Shown in pieces: positions 44,862 to 53,249 of a stretch of DNA of 64,000 bases (within the stretch, counting starts at the first letter, position 1; every line of letters begins with the position of its first letter). The stretch covers positions 113,918 to 177,917 of the forward strand of contig CALOFW010000026.1 in the NCBI GenBank assembly GCA_942492715.1, written 5' to 3'. The notes under the pieces were generated by a model. The model made no database searches and was not told the DNA's origin. It saw only the letters and a program-made list of their open reading frames with translations. The DNA is from Sva-07 sp942492715. GTDB taxonomy: Bacteria; Actinomycetota; Acidimicrobiia; Acidimicrobiales; Ilumatobacteraceae. Position numbers and translations under genes: made by a program.

Positions 44862-45920
44862 TCACGGCAACGCGTTCTGATGGGTGTAGTCGGCGACGAA
44901 GACCGCCACGCCTGCGGCGACACACGCCCCCGAGATCAGCCAGAACCGCACGATGACGGTCGTCTCCGGCCACCCCACGACCTCGAAGTGGTGGTGCAGC
45001 GGCGACAATCGGAAGAGCCGACGGCGACGTCCCGACGCGCGGTACACGGTCATCTGCACACCGACCGAGCCCGCTTCGACGACGTTGATGCCACAGATGA
45101 GCAGCAGGAGGAGTTGGGTGTTCGTCGTGAGCGCCAGCAGGGCGAGCGCCGTGCCGATGCCGAGGGCTCCGACGTCGCCCATGAAGATCCGCGCGGGCGC
45201 GGCGTTCCACCAGATGAATCCGGCACAGGCACCGGCGAAGGCTGCCGCGAGCACGGCGAGGTCGTACGGGTTGACGACGTCGCCGTAGATCACCGGGTTG
45301 CGCAGCGCCCAGAAGGCGATGCCCGTGAACGCGATGAATCCGAACAGCGCGGAGCCGGCGGCGAGGCCGTCGAGGCCGTCGGTGACGTTCACGGCGTTGG
45401 CCGTCGCGAAGATGATGATGCCGGCCCACAGCACCCACAGCACCGGTCCGAGTTCCCAGCCGGGGAGTGAGGCACGCGTCAGCGAGACCCTCGTGTCGAT
45501 GTCCGTCGTGACGACGAGCACCGTCGCGATCCCGAACGACATGCCGAGCGACAACGCACCCTTGAGCTTCCAGTAGACCCCGCGATTCTGGCGGGCGCGG
45601 ATCTTGCTCGTGTCGTCGACGAGCCCCAGCGTCGCCATCGCGAGGATCCCGGCGATCACCACCAGGGTCTGATCGGAGAACACCACGCCGGCGCGGACGT
45701 GGCTGACCAGGTACCCGGTGAGCGCTGCGGCGAGGATCGCCAACCCGCCCATGGTGGGCGTCCCCGCCTTGTGTTGATGAGGCGGCACCACCGCGTTGTC
45801 AGGGTTCTGCTGGAGGATCGGTTGGCTCGCACCGTGTTCGGCGAGCACGACGATCAGCAGCCGTGTCCCGAACAGCGCCACGGCTGCGGCAATCGCCGTG
45901 GCGATCGCGAGCGCGATCAT
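44862..45920 (-). CDS. mraY: MraY-like phospho-N-acetylmuramoyl-pentapeptide transferase
   Basis: A 352-residue polytopic enzyme that makes lipid I from UDP-MurNAc-pentapeptide and undecaprenyl phosphate. MraY signatures are visible: KAGTPTMGG, LGLVDDTSKI (DDxxK), NAVNVTDGLDGLA, FMGDVGALGIG (usual form GDTGSL) and the C-terminal HHHFEVVGWPE, which separates MraY from WecA. It is not in a division/cell-wall cluster, so it may be a second or relocated copy. The GDVGA variation points the same way. No Shine-Dalgarno or TANNNT box is seen at ATG 45920. Confidence 0.88.
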   Translation of the reverse strand: MIALAIATAIAAAVALFGTRLLIVVLAEHGASQPILQQNPDNAVVPPHQHKAGTPTMGGLAILAAALTGYLVSHVRAGVVFSDQTLVVIAGILAMATLGLVDDTSKIRARQNRGVYWKLKGALSLGMSFGIATVLVVTTDIDTRVSLTRASLPGWELGPVLWVLWAGIIIFATANAVNVTDGLDGLAAGSALFGFIAFTGIAFWALRNPVIYGDVVNPYDLAVLAAAFAGACAGFIWWNAAPARIFMGDVGALGIGTALALLALTTNTQLLLLLICGINVVEAGSVGVQMTVYRASGRRRRLFRLSPLHHHFEVVGWPETTVIVRFWLISGACVAAGVAVFVADYTHQNALP

Positions 45921-46052
45921 GCGGAGCCGTTCAGTCGCACGTCGCCATGGTCATCGAGTGACGCGGTGAAGGCCAGAGCCCAACGTCCCCCGACCGATCA
46001 GGATCCGGACGCGCTGATGATGTCAGGGCACTGGATCTGAAATGATCGGGCG

Positions 46053-46844
46053 GTGGACACGAACATCGAGCAGTTCCGGCGTGACGGCGCCACGGTGTTG
46101 CGCGGTGTCGTCGGCGCCGAGTGGCTCGCCATGCTCGAGGACGGGGTGGAGTTCAACCGGACGCATCCGAGTGCGTGGTCGCACTGGTACACGAGCCAGG
46201 ACGACGCCGTCGGATTCTGGAGCGACTACGTCACCTGGCCGGACGTCGAGCAGTACCGGCGCGTCGTGTTCGAGAGCGGGCTCGCCGACATCGCCGGGCA
46301 GCTCATGGAGTCGTCGACCGTCCGGTTCTTCCACGAGCACGTGCTGGTGAAGGAACCGGGAGCCTCGGAGGAGACGCCGTGGCATCACGACGATCCGTAC
46401 TACGGCATCGACGGCATGCAGAACGTGAGCATGTGGATCCCACTCGACCCCGTCCCTGCGACCTCGGGACTGCGCTTCATCGCCGGTTCTCACCTGTGGG
46501 GACGCCGATTCGTGCCGCGTAAGTTCATCGACCACGCACCGTATGGCGCCGCCGACGACCGATTCGAGCTGTTGCCGTCCGACGACGAACTCCTCGACGG
46601 CAACGAGGTGATCGGCTGGGACGTCGAGCCGGGTGACGTGCTGGCGTTCCACTACCGGACGCTGCACGGCGCGCCGGGCAACGCCCTCGCGACCCGCCGT
46701 CGGGCGGTCAGCCTGCGGTGGCTCGGCGACGACGCCCGATTCGGAGTTCGCCCGTGGACGACGTCGCCGCCGTACGAGCCGAATGGACTGGTACCGGGCG
46801 GACCACTCGGTGACGATCCGCGCTTTCCGCTCGTCGCCGGCTGA
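46053..46844 (+). CDS. Phytanoyl-CoA dioxygenase (PhyH) family oxygenase
   Basis: A 263-residue Fe(II)/2-oxoglutarate-dependent oxygenase fold. The iron ligands are His111 and Asp113 in TPWHHDDPY and His205 in YRTLHGAPG; the cosubstrate-binding Arg is likely in ATRRRAVSLRW. The family hydroxylates small molecules or lipids; the substrate cannot be inferred. The start is GTG. It is divergent from the MraY-like gene with 132 bases between. Confidence 0.9.
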   Translation: MDTNIEQFRRDGATVLRGVVGAEWLAMLEDGVEFNRTHPSAWSHWYTSQDDAVGFWSDYVTWPDVEQYRRVVFESGLADIAGQLMESSTVRFFHEHVLVKEPGASEETPWHHDDPYYGIDGMQNVSMWIPLDPVPATSGLRFIAGSHLWGRRFVPRKFIDHAPYGAADDRFELLPSDDELLDGNEVIGWDVEPGDVLAFHYRTLHGAPGNALATRRRAVSLRWLGDDARFGVRPWTTSPPYEPNGLVPGGPLGDDPRFPLVAG

Positions 46845-46890
46845 CGCAGCAACCTCTCCTCGGCCTGACTCATCGAAAACCCGGTGTCGG

Positions 46891-46896
46891 TAGCCT
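46891..46896 (+). promoter_or_regulatory. Putative -10 box (TAGCCT) shared with the paralogous gene at 55091
   Basis: TAGCCT lies 10 bases before GTG 46907. The identical box and spacing precede the paralogue at 55091 (box at 55073-55078 by alignment), within the shared context GTAGCCTCT...GACCGTGTC. Confidence 0.4.
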
Positions 46897-46906
46897 CTCC
46901 GGGACC

Positions 46907-47497
46907 GTGTCCACCTTGGCGAACTCCACAGCACTCGCCACCTTCCTCTACGCGCTCGCAGGAGCGTCGGCGATGTTGATCGGTCTCGCCGAGCGACGTC
47001 GCAATAGCGTGCAGGGTCCGAGACTCTGGCCGACATTCTGGTTCTCCACCGGCGGGCTGTTGTTGGCAATGGCGGTCGGCCGAGCCAGCAACATCAGCAG
47101 TCTCCTGGCGGACCTCGGCCGGGAACAGGCCAGGTCGGGTGGATGGTACGACGTACGCCGTTCGCTCCAGGCGTGGGTGATCGCCGCGGTGGCCGCGGTC
47201 TGGGCCGTGACGGTCGTTGTCGCCATTTGGCGGGTGCCCGAACGACGCCGGCGGTATCTGCCGACCGCCATCGTCGTGTTCACGCTCGTTTGTTTCGTCG
47301 GCATTCGGTTGATCTCGCTGCACCAGGTCGACGCACTGCTCCACGACCGAGACCTCGGTGGAGTCACCGTCGGTGCTGTCGTCGAGGTCGGCCTCCTGAT
47401 GCTGGTCATCGCGGTGATCGCGTGGCGGATCCCGCGGTCGGACGGCGCACGACCCGAACTGGACGCCCGGGCCGGCGCCGGACAGCGACGCCGGTGA
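46907..47497 (+). CDS. Five- or six-helix membrane protein, paralogue of the gene at 55091
   Basis: A 196-residue protein of unknown function. Hydrophobic helices are seen near 8-25, 43-57, 92-112, 125-145 and 155-178. Between them lie the strongly conserved loops RASNISSLLADLGRE, RSGGWYDVRRSLQAW and RVPERRRRYLPTA. It shares roughly three quarters of its residues with the gene at 55091, and the conserved start context is shared too. The invariant GGWYDVRRSLQ loop suggests a specific function. I do not recognise the family. Confidence 0.75.
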   Translation: MSTLANSTALATFLYALAGASAMLIGLAERRRNSVQGPRLWPTFWFSTGGLLLAMAVGRASNISSLLADLGREQARSGGWYDVRRSLQAWVIAAVAAVWAVTVVVAIWRVPERRRRYLPTAIVVFTLVCFVGIRLISLHQVDALLHDRDLGGVTVGAVVEVGLLMLVIAVIAWRIPRSDGARPELDARAGAGQRRR

Positions 47498-47557
47498 CGA
47501 CGAACGGACCAACCGGCCGGCTCTGTGGGATCGCCGGCGGACGGTCATGATGGTGCG

Positions 47558-48505
47558 ATGACTGCGCCAACGCCGCTGCCCGCCGCATTCTCGAACCGGG
47601 TCAGTCGTGACCTCGGCGTCGACATCCCGATCGTCCAGGCGCCGATGGGCTGGATCGCCCGCTCACAGCTCGCGTCGGCGGTGTCGCGGGCCGGTGCGTG
47701 CGGCATCATCGAGACGTCGTCGGGCGAACTCGACGCCGTGAAGGACGAGATCCGCAAGATGCGCGACCTCACCGACCGGCCCTTCGGGGTGAACATCGCC
47801 CAGGCGTTCGTGCGCGATCCGGCGATCGCCGAGTTCGTGATCGACCAGGGCGTGAAGTTCGTGACGACGTCGGCGGGGTCACCGACCAAGTACACCGGCA
47901 TCCTCAAGGAGGCCGGGCTCACCGTGTACCACGTCGTTCCGACACTCGCCGCCGCGATGAAGGCGGTCGACGCCGGCGTCGACGGTCTCGTGGTCGAAGG
48001 CGGCGAGGGAGGCGGGTTCAAGAGCCCGACGCCCGTGGCCACCATGGTGCTGCTGCCGCTGGTGCGGTCGAAGGTCGACGTGCCGATCATCGCGGCCGGC
48101 GGCATCACCGACGGCTACACGATGGCAGCCGCATTCGCCCTCGGCGCCGAGGGCGTCCAGATGGGCACGCGCATGGTCTCGGCGGCCGAGTCGCCCGTGC
48201 ACCAGAACTGGAAGCAGGCGATCATCGATGCCGCCGAGACCGACACGCTGTTCCTCAACCAACGCCACTCCCCCGCACTCCGGGCGCTGCGCACCGATCG
48301 CACGTCCGCACTCGTCGATGCCGAGCACAACGTGTTCGGCGACTTCGGTGACCCGCAGGCGCTCTACTTCGGTGGCGACATGAACGCGGCGATCGCGCTC
48401 TCCGGCCAGGTCGCCGGTCGCATCGAGTCGGTCCGTTCGGTCGCCGACATCATCGGCGACACGATCACCGAGTTCCACGACGCGATCACCCGCCTCACCG
48501 GCTGA
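47558..48505 (+). CDS. Nitronate monooxygenase / NPD-type FMN oxidoreductase
   Basis: A 315-residue FMN-dependent TIM-barrel enzyme related to nitronate monooxygenase (2-nitropropane dioxygenase) and FabK-like reductases. Signatures: PIVQAPMGWIA near the N-terminus, the FMN-binding VVEGGEGGGF and PIIAAGGITDG, and GAEGVQMGTRMV. In this family the residue around the GGEGGG loop decides activity, and the true substrate is uncertain. It is followed by palindrome R7. Confidence 0.9.
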   Translation: MTAPTPLPAAFSNRVSRDLGVDIPIVQAPMGWIARSQLASAVSRAGACGIIETSSGELDAVKDEIRKMRDLTDRPFGVNIAQAFVRDPAIAEFVIDQGVKFVTTSAGSPTKYTGILKEAGLTVYHVVPTLAAAMKAVDAGVDGLVVEGGEGGGFKSPTPVATMVLLPLVRSKVDVPIIAAGGITDGYTMAAAFALGAEGVQMGTRMVSAAESPVHQNWKQAIIDAAETDTLFLNQRHSPALRALRTDRTSALVDAEHNVFGDFGDPQALYFGGDMNAAIALSGQVAGRIESVRSVADIIGDTITEFHDAITRLTG

Positions 48506-48527
48506 CCCGCCGCCTGGGAGTCGCGAC

Positions 48528-48569
48528 CGATGAGCGAGGCCCCCACATACGGGGCGGTAGCTCATCGCT
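48528..48569. repeat. 44-bp palindromic repeat, copy R7
   Basis: CGATGAGC and GCTCATCGCT arms, inner stem GCCCC...GGGGC; same orientation as R3/R4. It lies between the convergent nitronate monooxygenase and nucleotidyltransferase genes. Confidence 0.88.
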
Positions 48570-48611
48570 CGGCTCGGACGGGCGGGGCGGGCGCCGTGCG
48601 GTGGAGAGCGG

Positions 48612-49400
48612 TCAGGAGCCGGTGACGGCGGTGACGATCTCGAGGGTGACGTCAGCGCAGCGGGCGAGCAGCTCCCGACCCACCGACGACGGTGCGGATC
48701 GAACCTCGACCGCCCGCTCGAAGACGTCGGCGTGCTGCGGGATCCGCTGGGCAGCCCAGCGACCGGCGCCCGACTTCGAGATCACCTCACCGGTCTCGAA
48801 CGTGTACAGCATCCGAGCCACACCGAGCGCCACCCACTCGAGGATCTCGCCGCCCCATTCGTCCTCGTCGCTCTCCGCGAGACCCGCACCGAGGGCCGCG
48901 CCCACACCTCGCCAGTACGTGTCGAGGTTGCCCGCCACCCACGACCGACGCTCCTCCAACTGGTGCCACACACCGATCTGCTCCGGCGGTACCCCACGGA
49001 GCGCGATGCCGTGGGCAGCCAGCGTGTACCAGGTGACCGGGTTGATCTCGAACGACTCCCCGTCGAGGTGGTACACGCCGTCGAGCACCCAGGGCCGCTG
49101 CACCGCCATCGCCGGAACGACCAGGTCGCCCCATCCGACGTACGGCCCGTCGATCTTCGCCTCGGTTCGCGACCGCAGCATCGACTGCGCCGCAGCAAGG
49201 TCGTCGACCAGGTCGGGGTCCGACGGATCGGCCACCACAGCGACGACGTCGATGTCGCTGTGCGGCGTCCAGTCGTCGAGCGCGACCGAGCCGACGACGT
49301 ACAGGCCTTCGATCGTCCCGGGCGCCACCTCGTCGTGAGCGCTGAGCCAGGTCCTCAGCGCGTCGGCGACGGGAGCGGGGAGCGATGCCACGGGCTGCAC
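48612..49400 (-). CDS. AadA-like nucleotidyltransferase with C-terminal helical domain
   Basis: A 262-residue protein of the aminoglycoside adenylyltransferase fold. The catalytic pattern GLYVVGSVALDDWTPHSDID gives the GS...DxD metal site, and the C-terminal part (ILEWVALGVARMLYTFETG, SKSGAGRWAAQ) resembles the AadA/DUF4111 helical domain. Resistance is not implied; many chromosomal members are uncharacterised. GTG 49400 has AGGAG 11 bases upstream. A longer ATG start at 49430 would overlap the divergent flavin reductase start. Confidence 0.82.
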   Translation of the reverse strand: MQPVASLPAPVADALRTWLSAHDEVAPGTIEGLYVVGSVALDDWTPHSDIDVVAVVADPSDPDLVDDLAAAQSMLRSRTEAKIDGPYVGWGDLVVPAMAVQRPWVLDGVYHLDGESFEINPVTWYTLAAHGIALRGVPPEQIGVWHQLEERRSWVAGNLDTYWRGVGAALGAGLAESDEDEWGGEILEWVALGVARMLYTFETGEVISKSGAGRWAAQRIPQHADVFERAVEVRSAPSSVGRELLARCADVTLEIVTAVTGS

Positions 49401-49415
49401 GGTATCCGGCGCTCC

Positions 49416-49421
49416 TACCCT
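49416..49421 (+). promoter_or_regulatory. Putative leaderless -10 box (TACCCT)
   Basis: TACCCT lies exactly 7 bases before ATG 49429 of the flavin reductase gene, inside the 5' region of the divergent nucleotidyltransferase gene. Confidence 0.5.
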
Positions 49422-49428
49422 GGAACCC

Positions 49429-49925
49429 ATGGCCATCGACGACGAACTGATCAACAAGCTGACCTGGAAGATCCCCAATGCGCTCGCACTCGTCGGCTCC
49501 GCTCACGATGGTGAACGCAACGGCATGACCACCAGTTGGATCACGCAGCTGTCGATGGAGCCCGTTCTGATCGGCATCGGGGTCGACAACACCGCGGTCA
49601 CCCACCGCCTGATCACTGCGAGCGGCGCCTTCACGGTCAACCTGTGGGACAGCAACGACACCCGGGTGTTCGTGAAGTTCTCCAAGCCCGCCGTCGACGA
49701 CGGTGAGACGCTCAACGGTCGGTCGTGCGGACGGCCACGACGGGCGCACCGGTCTTCGACGAGGCGATCGCGTGGATGGACTGCGCGGTACGTCACACGC
49801 TCGATCTCGGCACCCACACCCTGTTCGTCGGCGAGGTGGTGGACGCCGCGATCCGCGACGACGAGGCCCGGTCCGCAGCCATGAGTGACACCCGAATGAA
49901 GTACGGCGGCGTGAAACGCCACTGA
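49429..49925 (+). CDS. Flavin reductase-like FMN-binding protein (one frameshift)
   Basis: About 165 residues of the flavin reductase (split-barrel FMN-binding) family: an N-terminal NALALVGSAHDGERNGMTTSW and PVLIGIGVDNTAVTHRLI are characteristic. The frame breaks near 49717-49726 after DDGETLNGR. Losing step by one base recovers RTATTGAPVFDEAIAW and a normal C-terminus ending GVKRH at 49925. Everything else is intact, so a missing base in the consensus or a very recent mutation is likely. It would supply reduced FMN or act as an independent oxidoreductase. Confidence 0.82.
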
Positions 49926-49928
49926 CGT

Positions 49929-49960
49929 CGGCGCCAGCAGGAATGACCGACTCGGCGCCG
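49929..49960. terminator. Weak hairpin between convergent genes
   Basis: CGGCGCC (49929-49935) can pair with GGCGCCG (49954-49960) across an 18-base loop, between the flavin reductase and GGDEF-EAL stops. No T-run is seen. Confidence 0.3.
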
Positions 49961-49969
49961 GCCCAGCGC

Positions 49970-52111
49970 TCAGGCCGGACGGAGCGGTTCGAGACGCGGC
50001 GCCGGCATCGGATCACCCACGGGGGTCGGAAGCGGACCTGCGATCGCCGCAGCCCGTCTCGCGAGCCAGCCCCGCAGGTCGGCCAACGGCATCGGACGCG
50101 CGATGCCGAATCCCTGCGCGAAGTCGCAGCCAAGGGCTGCGAGTGCGTTCCAGGTGTCACTCGTCTCGAGCCCTTCGGCGACCACGTCGAAACCCAGACG
50201 GTGTGCGAGGTCGACGACGCTCTCGACGATCACCCGATCGGCCTGGTTCGAGAGCAGCCCGCCGACGAACACCGCGTCGACCTTCAAGCGGTCGACAGGG
50301 AGTTGCCGCAGCGTCTCGAACGACGAGTACCCGGTCCCGAAGTCGTCGATGGCGATCGAGACGCCGGCCTCCCGGAGCCGATCGACCGTGAACCACGAGT
50401 GCTCCGGATTGGCCCCCAACGCCCGTTCGGTCACCTCGACTTCCAGGCGCGAGGGCGGGAACCCGACGTCGGCGAGTACCCCGAGTACGAGCGCTGAGAA
50501 GTTCCGATCCTGCAGGCTTCGCCGCGACACGTTGACGGCCAGCTTCACGTCCTCGATTCCCGACATCCGCATGCCCTGTGTCGAGGTCCGCAGCACCATC
50601 TCGGTGACGCCTCCGATCAGCTCGGTCTGCTCGACGAGTGCGATGAAGTCGTTCGGCTGGATCCTGCCGTACACGGGGTGATCCCAACGGATGAGCGCCT
50701 CGACCGTGTCGGCGGCGCCCGTGTCCATGCGCACCTGCGGCTGGACGTACACGCTGAACTGACCCTCGGCCAGGGCTCGGTCGATGTCGCTCAACAGCTC
50801 GACGTGGCCGCGTCGTTGGACGCGAACACAGTCGTCGTACCGCTCGACCTTGGTGGCGAGCCGCTTCGCACGGTACATCGCGATGTCGGCCGCGCGCAGC
50901 AGATCCGACGCCGACCGACCGTGCCGCGGAGCGAACGCCACGCCGACGCTCACGTCGACGCGGATCGGGAACCCGCGGACCCAGAGCGGCTGCGCGAGCT
51001 CGGCGCTCAACGCGCTCACCAGGCTCTCGACCTCCGCACTGCCCTCTGCGCTCGTTCGCAGGGGTTGGAGTACGGCGAACTCGTCCCCGGCCAGCCTCGA
51101 GGCCACGGCGGTGGTCGGCAAGCTGTCGGCGAGTCGCCGGGCGAATGCGGTGAGCAGCGCGTCGCCGACGTCATGTCCCAGTTCGTCGTTGACCTCCTTG
51201 AACCGATCGAGGTCGATCAGCAACACCATCGCCGATGTCGATCCGCCGGCCCCACCGACGACCATGTCGACGCGTTCGGAGAAGGCCCGACGGTTCGCGA
51301 GGCCCGTCAACGCGTCGTGACGGGCCTCGTAGGCGCGTTCGAAGGCCTGTCTCGTCGACTGGAAGACGAGAACCGTCGTGATCGCGAGCAGGGGCGCGAG
51401 GGCTCGGCTGAACTCGACGCCGACGATCCAGATCGGCGCGAGCGACAGCAGTGCACCCTCGGCGGTCACCCGCGCACCGACGCCGTGCGCCAGGCCGGTC
51501 GCGAGTGCGACTCGTGAGCGCGCGGCTTCGTCGATCGCCGTGACGATGCCGTCGACCAGGAGGATGGTCGTTCCGATCATCGTTGCGCCGACCACCCAAC
51601 GCCACGAGACCCCGGCGACGTTGTCCATCGACCAGGTCGCGTCGAGCCACATCGACACCGACGCCGCCGATCCCACCGTCAGCGCGACCTTCGACAGCCG
51701 CATCAGCGTCGAGACCGGGGTGGCACGCAGAACGAGCGCATGGGCAACCGTCCCGAGCATCGAGGCCCACAACGCCCCCGTCGGCGAGCCGACCAGCAAC
51801 AGGGCGAACGCGAAGAGATAGACGGGGGTGACGAAGGTGTTCGGGCCGGATCGGATCCAGCACCGGCGGCTCGTCTCGCCGGCGAGCAACCCGAGCGCGA
51901 GGATCGCCAGTGCCGGCCAGTCGGCGTCGGGCGGCTCGCTGTACAGGTCGGTTCGGATGACGGCGACGACGACTGCGACGGCGACTGCCAACGTGCCGAA
52001 GGCAGCGACCGTCAGCGCGAGGCGATCGGGAACCTGCCAGGCCGCCACGCTCGAGGCGCGCTGACGTGCTCCGATCCGGACCGCCTCGAGTTCATGTGGT
52101 GTCGTTGCCAC
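49970..52111 (-). CDS. Membrane-bound GGDEF-EAL cyclic-di-GMP protein
   Basis: A 713-residue protein with about eight transmembrane helices (20-250), a GGDEF domain (about 270-435) and an EAL domain (about 445-690). The diguanylate cyclase signature is AGDEF (SRLAGDEFAVL), which can be active. The phosphodiesterase half has VEALIRWDHP (EAL intact), the NVSRRSLQ metal ligand Asn, DDFGTGYSS and the late KVDAVFV Asp. It may make or break cyclic-di-GMP depending on input. GTG 52111 is chosen for the GGAG 5 bases upstream; frames further upstream lack coding character. The nearby sugar transferase makes exopolysaccharide control a possible output. Confidence 0.93.
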   Translation of the reverse strand: MATTPHELEAVRIGARQRASSVAAWQVPDRLALTVAAFGTLAVAVAVVVAVIRTDLYSEPPDADWPALAILALGLLAGETSRRCWIRSGPNTFVTPVYLFAFALLLVGSPTGALWASMLGTVAHALVLRATPVSTLMRLSKVALTVGSAASVSMWLDATWSMDNVAGVSWRWVVGATMIGTTILLVDGIVTAIDEAARSRVALATGLAHGVGARVTAEGALLSLAPIWIVGVEFSRALAPLLAITTVLVFQSTRQAFERAYEARHDALTGLANRRAFSERVDMVVGGAGGSTSAMVLLIDLDRFKEVNDELGHDVGDALLTAFARRLADSLPTTAVASRLAGDEFAVLQPLRTSAEGSAEVESLVSALSAELAQPLWVRGFPIRVDVSVGVAFAPRHGRSASDLLRAADIAMYRAKRLATKVERYDDCVRVQRRGHVELLSDIDRALAEGQFSVYVQPQVRMDTGAADTVEALIRWDHPVYGRIQPNDFIALVEQTELIGGVTEMVLRTSTQGMRMSGIEDVKLAVNVSRRSLQDRNFSALVLGVLADVGFPPSRLEVEVTERALGANPEHSWFTVDRLREAGVSIAIDDFGTGYSSFETLRQLPVDRLKVDAVFVGGLLSNQADRVIVESVVDLAHRLGFDVVAEGLETSDTWNALAALGCDFAQGFGIARPMPLADLRGWLARRAAAIAGPLPTPVGDPMPAPRLEPLRPA

Positions 52112-52225
52112 GCTGCTCCGCCCAGTCGCGAGTCGACTCCGTGTCGACCACCGTGGGTATCGGGATCTCGGCGCTCCTTCTTGAACCCTGACTGCGTGCC
52201 GGCCCTGCTCACCAGCCTTCGTCAC

Positions 52226-52231
52226 TAGCCT
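52226..52231 (+). promoter_or_regulatory. Putative leaderless -10 box (TAGCCT) for pfkB
   Basis: TAGCCT lies exactly 7 bases before ATG 52239; no Shine-Dalgarno. Confidence 0.5.
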
Positions 52232-52238
52232 CGTCGTG

Positions 52239-53238
52239 ATGGGGCGTTCCGACAAGCGTCGACCCGACCAGCGCAACGTCGACAGCCGGACGGAGCACGG
52301 GGTGGTGACCGTCACGCTGAACCCGGCGCTCGACGTGTCGATGTCGATCGACCTGCTCGTGCCCGACCGCAAGCTCCGCGCCCACGACGTGCGGAGAGAA
52401 GCCGGGGGTGGAGGCGTCAACGTGTCGCGAGTCCTTCGTCGGCTCGGCGTTCCCAGTACCTCGTTCGTGGTGACCGGCGGCGCCATCGGCGACGAACTGC
52501 TGGCGTTGATGCGTCACGAGGGGCTCGACGTCATCGGGTTCACGATCGACGGAACGACCAGGGAGTCGGTCGCGATCACCGAGACGAACACCGCGCGCCA
52601 GTACCGCGTGTCGGTGCCGGGGCCGACCGTGGACCGGCCCGACGAGCTGCAGCGAATCCTGCGCGAGATCAGTGCCACTGCGTCGATCGTCGTGTTCTCG
52701 GGCAGCGTGCCGCACGGGCTGCCGAGCGACTTCTACGCGCGTCTGTTGGAGGACCTGGATCCGGACGTCACTGCGATCGTCGACACTGCTGGTGCCGCGC
52801 TGGCCGCCGTCGTCGGGGGTGCCGCTCGTGGCGCGGACGTCGTGAAGCCGTCGCAGCGTGAGCTCGCCGAACTGGTCGGCTGGGAGCCGGAGACCCCGCA
52901 CCAGATCGAACAAGCGGTTCAGGAGGTGCTCGGACTCGGAGGGACGCGCGCGGTGATCGCTTCCCGCGGGCCCTCGGGTGCGTTGCTCGCCACCCGGGAC
53001 GGCGAACTCCGGTGGTACCGGCCGCCACCGGTCCGTCCGGTCAGCACGGTGGGTGCCGGTGATTCGATGGTCGCCGGTCTCGCGGCCGGACTCGCTCAGG
53101 GCGACGACCTCGTCTCGGCGGTCCGCCTCGGGAGTCGCGGCGGGGACCGCCACGGTGTTGACGCCCGGGACCGAGCTGTGCGATCCCGACGTCGTCGAAC
53201 GCTTCGTCGAACAGGTCACCGACACCGCTGCGCAGTGA
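52239..53238 (+). CDS. pfkB: PfkB-type sugar-phosphate kinase (minor 6-phosphofructokinase/1-phosphofructokinase family; one frameshift)
   Basis: About 332 residues closely following E. coli PfkB: TVTLNPALDVS, GGGGVNVSRVLRRLG, VVFSGSVPHGLPSDFY, VVKPSQRELAELVG, and the anion-hole and catalytic base motif STVGAGDSMVAG. An extra base near 53131-53134 breaks the frame after SAVRLG. The neighbouring frame continues VAAGTATVLTPGTELC to the stop at 53238, exactly as in PfkB. It phosphorylates fructose-6-phosphate or a related sugar phosphate. It converges with the sugar transferase 11 bases away. Confidence 0.88.
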
Positions 53239-53249
53239 GCCGAGACCGA

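Noticed and set aside
48612..49400. Aminoglycoside resistance gene
   Set aside because: The fold matches AadA-like enzymes, but the sequence alone does not show drug specificity and the context is chromosomal.
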